Shown in pieces: positions 21,999 to 33,940 of a stretch of DNA of 64,000 nucleotides. The translations under genes were made by a program, and so were the position numbers. Positions within the stretch are counted from its first letter, which is position 1. Each line of letters opens with the position of its first letter. Under the pieces are notes generated by a model. The model saw only the letters and a program-made list of their open reading frames with translations. It did not search any database and was not told the DNA's origin. The stretch is from Eriocheir sinensis (lineage: Eukaryota > Arthropoda > Malacostraca > Decapoda > Varunidae): the NCBI RefSeq assembly GCF_024679095.1, contig NC_066516.1, positions 23,518,218 through 23,582,217 of the forward strand. The letters run 5' to 3'.

Positions 21999-22435
21999 CT
22001 TATATAACTGACAAATAATACGTTACGTGCAAATCTTTTCATGCATATTCAAGATCACATTTTAAATCATTCTCTCCCTCACACATGCCATTAAATACCC
22101 CGCCTTACACCCTCTGCCCCCCTCTTGCATACCCTCCACTGATACCCTCCCTCCCCCGGCTACTATCCTTACATAATATATACCCTACTTTCCTTCTCTC
22201 GTCTTCTGTCTCACCCAAATACCCTGCATGCCTCTTACCCCTCACCTTTTAGCTCCCTAGACTGCCGCCGCCACTGTCCGCTCTGTCGCTCTCTAGCCCG
22301 CTCCTCTCTTCCCCGATCCCTGCAGCTCTCCACCAGACACTCGGATCTCGGCGTCAACCCCACTCAGCAGGCGCCCACTGAGGCACACCAGAGGCAAGCT
22401 GAGGTGACGGGATCTCCTCCACTACAATAACTGTA
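21999..22435. other. No recognised feature
   Basis: Unique C-rich sequence; nothing recognised. Confidence 0.5.
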
Positions 22436-23110
22436 TATACACCACCCGCAGCTCCGTCTCATGCACTTCACCGCCGTTCTTGAGAGGCAGACACGCTTGC
22501 ACTGACACGTTCCTTATACAATTGACACTGGATACTGCACGTCATAAAAAATAAATCCACCACTACCCCATTGACTGAATACACCACTAGCAGCTCTATT
22601 CCAAGCACTTCATCGTCGTTCTTGAAATGCAGACACGCTCGCACAGACATACCTTATACAGTTGACTCCAGATGCTGCACCTCATAAAAGAACCATCACT
22701 ATAACCACTACAGCCACCACTACAATGTTTAAATACACCGCAGCCTTGTCCCCCGCACTTCACCGCCGTTCTGAAGATGCCCACACACTCGTACTAGCAC
22801 ATACCTCCTGTTGATAGCTGATACCGCACGTCATAAACAAATCCACCAATATAACCACATTAACCACCGCAATGGTTGAATACACCGCACCCCTGTCCCC
22901 AGCACTTTACCGCGGTTTTAGAGGCACGCACACTCCCATTAATATATACCTGATGCTACTGACACTAGATTCTGCACCTCCTAAAAAGTCCACCGCACTC
23001 ACAATGACAATCACACCGCACCCTTATACCGAGCGCTCCGCCATCGTTCTTAAAATGAATACACACACCTACACTAACCAACCTTGCAATGCATTTTTCA
23101 CCTCATAAGC
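22436..23110. repeat. Degenerate ~145-bp satellite array, about 5 units
   Basis: CTGCACGTCATAAA-like blocks recur at 22534, 22675, 22824 and 22972, with a partial one near 23090. Other shared blocks are GCACTTCACCGCCGTTCT and GAATACACC. Monomers differ by many substitutions, so the array is old. Confidence 0.8.
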
Positions 23111-23261
23111 TGCACTTCATAATACAATACGAATAGAGGAGATAGTAAAGCTTGTAAAATATTTGATCGGGCTTTTGATTTTGTATAATGAATGAAGTCG
23201 ATGAGTGTGTGATTTTGTGTATATTAAATGTGTGTTGTTTCTGAGTTGGAGATTTTATGAT

Positions 23262-23430
<169 letters not shown>

Positions 23431-23904
23431 GAGCATAAGATGTTTGCAGGTGTTTGTACAGCGTTAGAGGAGGAGGAGGAGGAGGAGGAAGGGAAGGGGG
23501 AAGAGGAAGATAAGATTGTGACGTAGCCTTTGAAAATCAACTGAAACAAACAAATTATACTGAAGAAGAACGAAAAATAATACTCAAACAATAATGAAAA
23601 TCAATTCTAAAACAAATAAAAAGATAAATGAATTGCAGGATAATGCTAATGAAAAAAACTACTGAAGAAGATTTGAAGAAAAAAGGAAGAAATAGGATGC
23701 ATGCGAATTAAAAAACAAAACAAAAATAATATTGGAGGAAAAGAAGAGTAAAAACGAATAGAGGAACTAAACATGCTAACCCACAAGAAAAAAAAAAAAA
23801 AAAAAAAAAAAAAGAAGAGGAGAAGAATGAAGAGGCCAGACACGACCAAGAAGTGGAGGAACACCAAGTTAGGGAAGTGTGTGTGAGAGGAGGACCTTCT
23901 TGAG
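23431..23904. other. No gene recognised; A-rich
   Basis: A short GGA run near 23467, then A-rich sequence with a homopolymer of more than 20 A near 23790. Nothing recognised. Confidence 0.5.
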
Positions 23905-24215
23905 CCACCACCACCGCCGCCTTGCTCCCTCATCACCACCACCGCCGCCTTGCTCCCTCACCACCACCACCGCCGCCTTGCTCCCTCACCACCACCACCA
24001 CCACCACCACCACCATCCTCACTACCACCACCATCCTCACTACCACCACCACCACCACCACCACTGCAACCACCACCACCACCACCATCCTCACTACCAC
24101 CACCACCGCCGCCTTGATCTCTCACCACCGCCGCCACCACCACCACCACTACCACCACCACCGCCGCCTTGCTCCCTCACCACCGCCGCCACCACCACCA
24201 CCACCACCATCGTCA
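23905..24215. repeat. CCA/CCG trinucleotide array with ~30-bp higher-order unit
   Basis: CACCACCACCGCCGCC followed by TTGCTCCCTCA recurs at least four times with about 30-bp spacing, surrounded by CCA and ATCCTCACTACCACC variants. Open frames are low-complexity. Confidence 0.9.
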
Positions 24216-24911
24216 CTATAAAAAAAATATACACCACCTTCACCATTTTCGCCACCACAGCGTTATTTTAAGTTGAGCGAATAATGCTCGTTGTAGTAAA
24301 ACAAAAAACTGACATATAATAAATAAAGTTACTATGTAGAAAATAAATATCGAGAAAATAAGCAGATGATAAAAAAACATTATAGAAAAAACAATCGATA
24401 TTTTCATTTGGCAAAATAGAAAAAAAAACTAAACATTTGCAAGACAACAAAAATAAAACAAACAAAATATGAAGACGTTTTCAAAATAAAAATAGAAAAG
24501 AAAAAGAGCGATTGAAAAAAAGAAGATAAGGAAACACCCACCTTTCACACACACACACACACACACACACTCCCACCCTCCCCCTTCCACACACAGGGCA
24601 CAGGGTGAGGTGAGGCGCGCTAGGTATAGGTAAGTGAACTGTTTATTTGTGGTGGAGAGCGACAGACGGGCGGCCCCTCCACCACAGCGGCCGCCCTCGT
24701 AATGACCGACCACCTGCCCCCTGCGCCCCTCCTCCCCCGCCCTCTCCTCACGTCGCTGTGGATTATTCTCACCGCTAATTGTTCCCGCTGGTCAGGTATC
24801 CGAGGAAGTGTATATTTACGGTGTATGAGCGTCCTTGCGCTTTTCATACTTCACGCTTTTGTTGCCCGCCGTTGAGTACTAATATAATTGATACGCCAGT
24901 CTGGGATGAAC
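24216..24911. other. No gene recognised; short (AC)n
   Basis: A/T-rich sequence, a CA run at about 24547-24570, then moderate-GC unique sequence. Nothing recognised. Confidence 0.5.
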
Positions 24912-25311
24912 CTGACGCAGCATCCAGCAAGCATCACGCAGACAAGTACGAACACAAGACAGCCTAAAACGAACATCTTAAGACCATTACGTAAAGCAGA
25001 AATTGGTGAGATTGATAAACTAAAGCCTCGAATTGACATCACGCAGCATCCAGTAGGCATCACACAGACGAATTTGAGCATCAGACAACCCAAAACGCTC
25101 GTCTTAAGCCCATTATATAAGGCAGAAATTGATAAGATTGATAAGCTACAGCCTGGAATACCTACCATGCAGCATCCAGCAGGCAAAACACAGATGAATT
25201 TGAGCATCAGACAACCCAAAACGTTCATTTTAAGACCATTATGTAAAGCAGAAATTGATAACATTGATAAACCAAAGCTTGGAATTGACACAGCATCCAG
25301 CAAGCATCACA
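24912..25311. repeat. 126-bp tandem array, about 3.2 units
   Basis: CAGCATCCAG starts units at 24918, 25044, 25170 and 25291 (spacing 126, 126, 121). The period is a multiple of three, so both strands stay open: 156 codons on +, 150 on -. Unit differences are scattered over codon positions by eye and the translated repeat matches no known domain, so it is called a satellite rather than a gene. Confidence 0.85.
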
Positions 25312-25312
25312 C

Positions 25313-25446
25313 AGCAAAGGGAGATCGTAAGTTACAAGATAGCAAAGGGAGATCGTAAGTTACAAGATAGCAAAGGAAGATCGTAAGTTACAAGATAGCA
25401 AAGGGAGATCGTAAGTTACAAGATAGCAAAGGAAGATCGTAAATGA
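25313..25446. repeat. 28-bp tandem array, about 4.8 units
   Basis: AGCAAAGGGAGATCGTAAG followed by TTACAAGAT, nearly identical units alternating GGGAGA and GGAAGA. It abuts the 126-bp array directly. Confidence 0.95.
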
Positions 25447-26499
25447 GGAAAATACAACACCAGACACTCCGAAATAAGCCTCTAAAGCCTATCATATAAA
25501 GCCGAAATCACACATGCAGGCCACATATGGAGTAAACCTAATCTACATAACCTATATAAACGACACGCGAGAAACTTAGACCATAGCGTAGTTGACAAGT
25601 GAGGAGCGGAAGGAGACTTGTTCAGTTAGATCTCAATTACTATGAGAGAGAGAAATATAAATTGAAGGCTTTGTATATTTTGTATGTTACCACAGCAGTA
25701 AAAAATAAATGTAGAGTTAGTATTTGTTTGTATTTGTTTATTTGTATTAGTATTGTATTGTAGTATTGTATTAGTAGGCTTTCCGACCATACACTTTCGC
25801 ACTCACACAGATAACGATATGGATTTATGGTTATCCTTAAAAACGCTAATTATTGACGTTTTCTCTAATAGTTATGGGTCAAAAGTCGGAAAATACAGAG
25901 TTGTGAGTACGATATTCCAGTAACGCCAGCTTGTTCAGTGATGCAGTAAGTAGCGTTGAAAATAAAGGAGCAAAACACGATACTTCATCTCCACGGCACA
26001 TTCTCTCTCCCTGCTCTCGAGTCTATACGAACCAAGCAAAAAGTTTATAATGTTAGGGGAGCAGCGAGCCAGCCAGCCAGCCGTCCCTCCCTCTGCCTCT
26101 GCTTCCTCCCCCTCGGCTGTCACGGGCGGTGCTAACAAGGCGCCTCACTCACCTACAAATTAGCCTAAGCCCTCGCTAAGGACCCGCCCAGCCCAGGATA
26201 ACGCTCACCCGCCGTCACACGAACAGGGGGAGGAATATTCAGAGTAAAACACCATTAGTTTCTGGTATTTATAACGCCCTCTATTCCCCCGTCTCCCCGA
26301 TGTCACTCTCCTCGTGCTTTCCCGGCGTGCATATTGTGAGGGAAAGATCGTTTGAGTCTAGTATTTATAAAGCACTTCGTCTCTTCCTGGTGTCGTGTCC
26401 AATGCCAGATCGTGCTCTGTGCTTTGCTTTCCCGGCGTACACTCAGCCAAGAGAGTTAATCCTATACCCCGGAACTTGAAGCTAAAAAAGAGGAAACGG
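25447..26499. other. No recognised feature
   Basis: AT-rich unique sequence with a loose TATTTGTATTAG repeat near 25725, then moderate-GC sequence. No gene signal was found. Confidence 0.5.
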
Positions 26500-27330
26500 A
26501 TAGAAACAAGCTATTTTCAACTATCAGCGACCTATTCACTGTATCTAACTTCTCTCATTCATTTTTTCATCCTCTAAAATAGCCTATCACGAGACATTTT
26601 CAACTATCAGCGTTCTACATCCTCTACACTACAGTTTCCTGAGGCCTAACACAATCTATTTTCGACTATCAACATCCTAAATCCTTGCTAGTTTCCCACA
26701 TCCATTTTTTCATTCTCTACAGTTTCCCTCATTCTCTATTTCATCCTCAAAAGCGACCTAACACAAGCTATTTTCGACTATCATCATCCTACATCCTTTC
26801 TAGTTTCCCACATTAATTTTTTCATCCTCATAAGTAGCCTATCGCGAGATATTTTCAACTATCAGCGTTCTACATTCTCTACATTTTCCCTCATTCTCTA
26901 TTTCATCCTCTAAAGCGAGCCGAATACGTGAGCCATTTTCAGCTATAAGCGTTCTACATCTTCTTTAGTTTCCTAATTCTCCATTTCACCCTCTAAAGCC
27001 ATCTAACATGAGTCATTTTCAACCATCAGCATCGTATACATCCTCTCTAGTTTCCCTCTTTCTCTATTTCATTCTCAAAAGCGACCTAACACAAGCTATT
27101 TTAAACTATCATCCTACATCCTCTCTAGTTTCCCTCTCTCTATTTCATCCTCTAAAGCTATCTAACATGAGCCATTTTCAACTATCAGCGTTCTACATCT
27201 TCCCTAGTTTCCTCATTTTCCATTTCACCCTCACGAGCCATTTTCAATCAGTAATGTCCTAATTCCGCTCTAGATTTTCCCCATTCTCTCTTTTATCCAT
27301 TGAAACGGTCTAACGCATCAACCTTTTTTT
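26500..27330. repeat. Degenerate ~80-bp satellite array, about 10 units
   Basis: TTTTCAACTATCAGC-like words recur near 26514, 26600, 26660, 26773, 26852, 26936, 27017, 27100, 27175 and 27239, with TACATCCTCTCTAGTTTCCC and CTCTATTTCATCCTC between them. Confidence 0.85.
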
Positions 27331-27648
27331 CCAGCTCTCAGTGTACTGCGACCTCTCTTTACTTCACTCATTCTCTCTTTCATTATAAGGTGTTAGATTA
27401 CCTTGAAGGGCAACTGTGTGCTACTCGAGGGATGTTAGGCCATGTTGCGTATTCTCATCTCTTAACCATGGATTTTTTTTATAATAGAAGCTTGAAAGTG
27501 TGAGTAAAATATTGATAGTCGTGGATACGAGTGTAAGTCCTGAGGGAGCCACCGAACATAAGCTACAGGTGAGCCCCTTTTTGATGTCAACAGGAAAAGG
27601 TAACAGGGCAAGTACGGGGGATTGTTATGAGGGACAGAACTGAAGGTA
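27331..27648. other. No recognised feature
   Basis: Unique sequence; nothing recognised. Confidence 0.5.
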
Positions 27649-27663
27649 AGTGTGTGTGTGTGT

Positions 27664-27704
<41 letters not shown>

Positions 27705-27789
27705 TGTGTATGAAGAAGTGAGGACAAACACCGATCATTACTGTGGCGATAAAATAAAGAAAAACATCACAATATGGGGTGAGAATGTG

Positions 27790-27834
<45 letters not shown>
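27649..27834. repeat. (TG)n and (GA)n microsatellites
   Basis: TG run about 27649-27700 and GA run about 27794-27834, separated by unique sequence. Confidence 0.95.
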
Positions 27835-27837
<3 letters not shown>

Positions 27838-27839
27838 GG

Positions 27840-28942
27840 CATGGTGGTGGGCGTGGCTGCGAGGGCTGGGTGCTCTGGGAGGAAGAGAGGCCACGCCCCT
27901 TGCCGAGGTGTCAGCGGGAAGCCAGCCAATGAGCGAGCCCGGCCGCCCTCCCCTCTGGCCCGGTCGACGCGAGGGGACACGAAATCTCTACCCTCGCCCC
28001 TTCCCTCGGGCCTGGCTCGAGAATAAGCCCCGAGGAGATGCCGCTAAACACTGTCCATCACACCAGGAAAACAGTTGATGGTTTGATATCGCAATGCGTC
28101 AAGAGTGTGGTTGCCTACTGACAGGTGGCAGCCTGAGGCCCCTCCCCGCGGGCACGTGAAGGCGTGGCTAGCGGGGGTGGGAGGGGACGGGGTGTTGGGG
28201 AGGCCCTGGCGCCAGGGTGTCAGTGACTGTGGTGGCACCCTCTCGTCGTGGCACTCGGCCGACGCTCCCACAAGCTGCCACTCCCTTCCGTCTCCCTCCC
28301 GCCCCGCGGTAATCAAGTCCAGGTGTGGAGCAGCGTCCCGCCGCCCCGCCGCCGCCCAACAGTTTTTACAGCGTGTCTCCAGCCGTGCGACGCATGACTG
28401 ACCGTCACAGCAAAGTAAGGCTGGAGGGTGACTTGGGAGCAGGCCTTGAGTGGCAGCAAGGCCGCGACTCGGGCGACGGCGACGGTCCGCGACCAGCCCG
28501 CCAGCCGCAGCCGCTCCTCTCAGCGTAATTGATAGTGGCACCGCTGGGGGCAGTGCCAAACCTGAGACATCGTGCCACTCAACCTGCTGCCGCTTCTGTA
28601 ATTCTTGAAAATGAGGGTTGACTTTGGAAAATCAGATAAAAGGGAATAAGAGTCGGGTGTACCCTTGCTGAGGGGAGGCGTCGAGGCACCTGACACCACG
28701 CTCGTCCTACAGCGGTGTGGCTGACATTATTCACGCTCATATTCACTTCGTCGCGAGAATAATCCGCGAGCGACAGCGGCCACCGGTGTTCTTGGCGTTG
28801 CGGGTAGTGAAGTGTGCTTCAGTGAGGGCACTTGTCCATGGCGGGGTGTGTGGGGTCATCCGGGGTGGTGGATGAGTGATCCGAGGTGCGAGAGTGAGCA
28901 GTGTGTTGTGTGTTGTGCTGGGGCGGGAGTGTTGCGCCCACC
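27840..28942 (+). promoter_or_regulatory. GC-richer region upstream of the Prrx-like gene; probable promoter and 5' UTR
   Basis: Base composition changes from AT-rich repeats to GC-rich, CpG-containing sequence with no simple repeats, extending to the start codon at 28943. This is the expected place for promoter and 5' UTR. No convincing TATA box was found and the start site is not resolved. Two upstream ATG frames lie just before the coding start: 28838-28879 (13 codons) and 28872-28946, whose TGA overlaps the main ATG. Confidence 0.4.
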
Positions 28943-29322
28943 ATGATGAGCTACAACACGGGCGGCATCAGCGGGGGGGACGTGAGTTACCTGGACAAGG
29001 TGGCGCCCAACTCACCTGGGGACCACAAGCGTTTTACCGTAAGTCACCTGCTGGACCTGCCTGACCTGGTGCGGGTGCCGCAGGTCCCCTCCTCCTTCCC
29101 TCACGAACTCTCGGCCCTTCACGCCCATTCCGTCCCCGACCTGTCGGCGCTGCACCAGCTGCCCGCGCCACACTTTTATCACAGTGCTCGGTCTCCGTCA
29201 CTGCAACAAGAACAGCAGCAACAACTGCAGCAGCAGCAACAGCAACTGCAGCACCACCAGGCTCAGCAGCACACCCCCATTCCGCCTCAGCACCATCAGC
29301 AGCAGCACCTTCAACAGCAGCG

Positions 29323-29355
<33 letters not shown>

Positions 29356-29603
29356 GGCGGTGGAGTGCAACAGTCAGTCTCAACAGCAACAAATCCACCA
29401 CAATCAAAAGCAGCTTCAAGTCCACCAGCAGCACATGCAGCAGCGCCTTCCTCTCGTGCAGCAGGCTGCCTCCGGCCAGGTGCAGCAGCAGCAGCACATA
29501 CAGGCGCCGCATCAACCAGGCGGCGAACGAACGGTGGGGAGCTGCGCGGCGCCCAAGACGGAAAGATCGCCGTCCTCCGCGCCGGACACCGACAGGAGTG
29601 ACG
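28943..29603 (+). CDS. Prrx: Prrx-type paired-related homeobox protein, exon 1
   Basis: This exon encodes residues 1-220 plus the first base of codon 221. The ATG at 28943 (followed by a second ATG) is chosen for its Kozak-like CCCACC context; the open frame upstream has no other ATG. Residues 30-42, RFTVSHLLDLPDL, match the octapeptide-like conserved motif near the N-terminus of vertebrate Prrx1/Prrx2 (FSVSHLLDLEE). Residues 88-192 are Gln/His-rich, with a nearly pure CAG/CAA run near 29318-29357 that may vary in length. Residues 193-220 form an acidic Ser/Pro linker. The exon ends at a canonical donor (ACG then GTGAGTG). Its last base joins the exon-2 start to give an in-frame Asp. Known for the family: nuclear transcription factors of mesoderm and limb mesenchyme in vertebrates. 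Function here is inferred only. If the intron is retained, the frame stops at 29713. Confidence 0.88.
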
Positions 29604-29759
29604 GTGAGTGTGTTGCAGGTTTTAGTAGTAATGCGCGCCAAGCTGCTGCCACTCTCCTGTTACGTTCATTACACGCATACTACTGTCACATACTCTATAA
29701 CTCATCGCTTTAGTTTCTGCATTAGCAAGCACCTCTTCCTTCGCGGAAAAAAAAGGTGA

Positions 29760-30269
29760 AATACATCTTGCAATCTATCTATCTACATATCTACCTATCA
29801 TCTAATCAATCTGACCTTTTTATCAGATGCAATGACATCGAACCCCATGACGAGGGAAAAAAAATCTCCCTGTCGAGCACGAGTCAATACTTCCCCTCCA
29901 GCACGTCTCGCCGCATGACGGACTCCCGCGAGGCTTATGCATTTCACATTTTCCTTGTGGCAGTAACTCTCCAGTGACGGAAAAGTGTAAGATGTGGCGG
30001 GATAGACGAGAAGTTATGTGCCGCAGGTGGTGGCAGAGGTTCATCAGCGAGATCCGCGCGAGGGTGGCGGCGGCTCGCCGCTGCTGCTGCTGCTCAGGGA
30101 TTCACGACTCATACAGAAGCGCCCACACTGCGGAGGATCCCTACTATCGAGTCCGAGGGTTATGATCATTAAAAATAATAATAATAATAATAACTTGCAT
30201 GGCTAAAAGTGATTTCCTCTTTACCCGCTGCGATAGCGAGGTATGGAGGATGGCAACGAACAATTAAGC
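29760..30269. other. Intron 1, unique segment
   Basis: No repeat array or gene. A short CTATCTAC run lies near 29775 and an AAT run near 30172-30190. Confidence 0.5.
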
Positions 30270-30604
30270 TTCAAGATGAGCGTACGCACAGCCTCTTTTG
30301 CTTTTATGTGCAGACCCACGGCACTGGCAGACTGTCCTGTAGGGCTCTGGTGATCGACCCACCTCGTTGGTGGCACAAGTGCACTTTCATTTTTTAGTGG
30401 CGCCGCCATTTATGCTCCTATTTGGCCCATGTTGCCCTCTTCCCCCGGGTGCTCCTTTCACCAGAACGCTCTGAAGAGGAGTTAAAAGAATATATTTTTT
30501 TTCGACCACTCGATGCGGGCTGATAATTTCGGCAGCCTTCGATGGGACTAAACTCGGGGTCCCGCGTTCACCACGCCGGAACGCTAACCGCTCGGCCACC
30601 GCCT
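30270..30604 (-). mobile_element. tRNA-derived SINE, relative of family A
   Basis: On the minus strand, the head reads GGCGGTGGCCGAGCGGTTAG (A-box type, ending near 30603) and continues to a B-box-like GAGTTTAGTCCC at 30543-30554, as in Leu/Ser-type tRNAs. The tail contains GGCGGCGCCACTAAAAAATG and a GTGCCACCA block at positions comparable to the ATGGCGCCACTATAAACA and GGCGCAGG blocks of family A. The head differs from that of copy 1, so it is a related subfamily or a head-swapped element. Confidence 0.7.
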
Positions 30605-31702
30605 TACCGTTTTTAGATGTAAATTCAGATAAATATTGTAAACAGAAAGGTCATTCACGCGCTTTCTTTCACAGTCGGAACAATTTTACTTATTAAACAC
30701 CGATTCGCGCAGTGCGCGGGAGGTACTGCTGGCCGATGACGATGGGATGATAATATTTTCGCAGCAAAATAACAATTGTTTCATTGACGCACTTCAATCC
30801 AAGAGACAACATAACACAAAAACAGCACATACTTTCGCATCATCTTTACTACTAGTAAAACGTCTGGCTGCGGGTGAAGGCGCCCCTCGCCGACCCGCGG
30901 CACGAGCCTTGACGCATGCCTGTCCCTGCTGGCAGCCGTCTGTTGAGGATTTTATTTTATTTAAGATGACCTTCCCGACCTCGGTCATTACAGTGTTAGC
31001 GCCCCTAATAGCCTACAAGAGTGACGGGCTTCATGGAAAGATCCCCGTGATATTTTGGTGCGGCCAACAATCAAGCGACGGCTTCTGGAGTGTGGATTTA
31101 TTACTGGTTTATTAACCCGCTGTTTGTTGAGCGGAAACTTTACTCCCCCGATGAAAAAAACAACAACACATACATGCACAGCGCATACACACACAGGCAC
31201 GTAATGATTGGCTGAACGGATGCATGAATGAATGAATGATTTCAATAGGCGCAGCAGCGACGGTGGTGCCGGAAGCAGACACAACTGCGCAAAGATTATA
31301 ATAAAAATGTGATCGTTAGTTGAAAGAAAGGTCCGATAGATGCAGGAGCGGGGACGGCAGACGGCAAATATAAAACGTTCAGACGATGTTTTGTGTTAGA
31401 CCTTACCCTTGCGGACACCTTATTTCCTGGTGTGAAAATATTTCCCCGGCTTAAAATTACTACTTAGAAAGAATATCGAGATATGAGGTCAATGACTCTG
31501 TGTGTAGGGCGACCGAAGCCTTGCAGACCTTAAATCCTATAGTGAAGCAGATGTGCGGGATTACATTACCACTCCAAGACACAGTGAATGATGAGCAGAC
31601 CTTTGGTGGAGAGCATCAAAGACGCCATCAATTTTGAAATGAAAATTTGAACAAATGTCAGAGATCATAACGACGAAAAAGACAATAACTGATCGACAGC
31701 TA
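30605..31702. other. Intron 1, unique segment without repeats
   Basis: Over 1 kb of moderate-GC, repeat-poor sequence. It contains TAATGATT-like and similar AT-core words that could be homeodomain sites, but such words are common. It is a reasonable place to look for conserved intronic regulatory DNA. Confidence 0.35.
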
Positions 31703-31905
31703 AGGAAAGTTTCGTTCAGTCGGCGCAACATCTGTGGTCATTTGTCGGAGAGAGACAGAAGGGGAAAGAATTATAGAAGGGAACATATCCCAGGAGACGG
31801 GACACAACCCCCGATTAATACCTGGTACCCATTCACTGATGGGTGGACAGGGGAGTAGGGTATCGGAAAAGCCGCCCAAATTTTTCCACTCCGCCCGGGA
31901 TGGAC
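31703..31905 (-). mobile_element. SINE family B, copy 1
   Basis: Starts with GGAAAGTTTCGTTCAGTCGG and contains GGAGACGGGACACAACCCCC, CTGGTACCCATTCACTG and GGTGGACAGGGG. The copy at 42482 matches in the same order, and the copy at 44135 has only the first 35 bp. On the minus strand this is the body and 3' end. The sequence ends at CCGCCCGGGAT, where a tRNA B-box complement would be expected, so the head is truncated. Confidence 0.7.
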
Positions 31906-31969
31906 AGCTAAAGAAATAGTGACTACCCAGAAATTGTTTAAGCCATAGACTTATTCTAATAAACAATTT

Positions 31970-32627
31970 GTAATAATAATAATAATAATAATAATGATAA
32001 TAATAATAATAACAACAATACTACTACTACTACTACTACTACTAATAATAATAACACAAAACACACTTGTGGACACACTATACTAAGAGAAGGCATAATT
32101 AGCTAGTCTATTACATTACAATCACAGCCAAAAAACAAACAAAATGACGCACTCTATGTGGCGAATTTTGTCATCTTGCTCCTGTCTATCGTGGCTTACC
32201 GAGGCATGATTGACAACACCTGCGGGACGGAGACACACAGAACACCCAAACGTGGACGACAGATGAAACTGCAAGGCGACTGCACAGGCAACTAAAACAG
32301 ACGCCCCGTTACAGACTTACACAGAGGAATAACCATAACCAGGAATAAACAACGAGGTCTTGCCCGCCTGCCAGCCCGGCCGCCGAGCCCTGTACTCGGT
32401 TTCGTTCCTTTGGTGTCGCCGGCGCCGCGGAGTATTTCATTTCAGGTCGCCCTTGTGTGTATTAATTCACCCCGACGCTGCACGCTTATGTATGGCGGGG
32501 AAAAAAAGAGCTAGAGTATTAAATGGCGTGTATCTGGTTGTTTATGAGAAAGAAAGAGAAAGAGAGAAAAGAAACTACTATTACTATTAATATTATTACT
32601 ATTTTTATTGCATCTGCCATCACTACG

Positions 32628-32663
<36 letters not shown>

Positions 32664-32760
32664 GCTACTACTACGACTATTACTATTACGACAGCGACTA
32701 CTACGACTACTAGTCTACTACTCGTCTACTACTAGTCCACTACTACTATCATGTATAGTA
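31970..32760. repeat. (AAT)n/(ACT)n microsatellites with unique sequence between
   Basis: AAT then ACT runs at about 31970-32052, and a long imperfect ACT run at about 32625-32745. The unique 500 bp between them shows no recognised feature. Confidence 0.8.
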
Positions 32761-33030
32761 ACTACTAATAAATACATTCTCGCCATATTATTTAAACACT
32801 AAAGGTTTGTATACAGCCCTGTAATGCCTCGCGGCCCGACATGACACTACAGCTGCGTTTCAACATCATAATAGGAGCGGAGAAAGGAGCCGAGCAGCGG
32901 GGTATTTAAATGTGATCTTATGAGGGGAACCTGATCTTGCACACAGAGGTTTAGCTGTGTTTCGCGGCGCAGCTGAGGTGGCGGGGCTCCTACCCTTCCT
33001 CCTCCCCCCTCCCCCTCCCAAGGCCCTCCG

Positions 33031-33091
<61 letters not shown>
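33031..33091. repeat. (CA)n microsatellite
   Basis: About 30 CA units. Confidence 0.95.
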
Positions 33092-33093
<2 letters not shown>

Positions 33094-33940
33094 GCCGCCG
33101 CTGCCATCACAAACAAGCGAGTATAATCTAGCATCGTTAAATTGATGAAGTAGTTGACTTCATTTATTCTTGGAGCGTGCGTGTTTCAGTGACGTATTGT
33201 TATAACTGTCTTTTGTCATGAGGCAGCGAGACCGTCAACACAAACATTCCCCGAGACTCAGGCAACACGCCGGCAGTGCTGCCTCGGCGGTGTTTGTGCC
33301 GCGCCTTGAGGCCCGGTAAACCAGGACCTTGCACTGCACAGCCTGAGTCCTGGAGGCGAGGCGCAGCACTCACGTCTGCACTCGGCCATTAACACTGATG
33401 CTCAGCGGGGGGACAGTGATGCCCCGCATTGATTACACGTACGCCCCAGGAGCGGCGGGCTTGTGTAAAATGCGTCACTCTTCGATGCAAATGTTATCTG
33501 TAATACCCCGACGTCTTCGTTTTACTTTTGATTCAGTGTTGTTCCCCAAACTAGCGATCGCTGGCTCAGCCATGCAGTGCAGGGCCTGAGTGAGCCAGAC
33601 AACGAACGTTCTCTGCTGAGGAAAAAGTTTGCGTCGGCAGCCTTGAGGACGCTGAAAACAGACGGAATCACTTTAACACCACCACCACCACCACCACCTT
33701 CAACTCCACGAGACTGATATGCCTATATTATATTAGTGAATCTTTTCTTGAATCCTTTAATCTTCGCCGCCCTCGATGATAACCGATTCTTTGCCTCTTT
33801 TCTGCTCTCCTTCCGCCTTCAACAACTCCTGAGTGCCCGGGGACGACAGTCGGCGGCGGTGTGGCGGCGGTGAAGGGCGCGGCGGCGTGACCAGGCCGAC
33901 AGAGAGGCTTGTTTGGTGTAGCCTTATTTACATCGGATTA
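33092..33940. other. Intron 1, GC-richer unique segment
   Basis: No gene and little repeat DNA apart from a CAC run near 33678-33698. The octamer ATGCAAAT occurs at 33485-33492. A regulatory role is only a guess. Confidence 0.35.
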
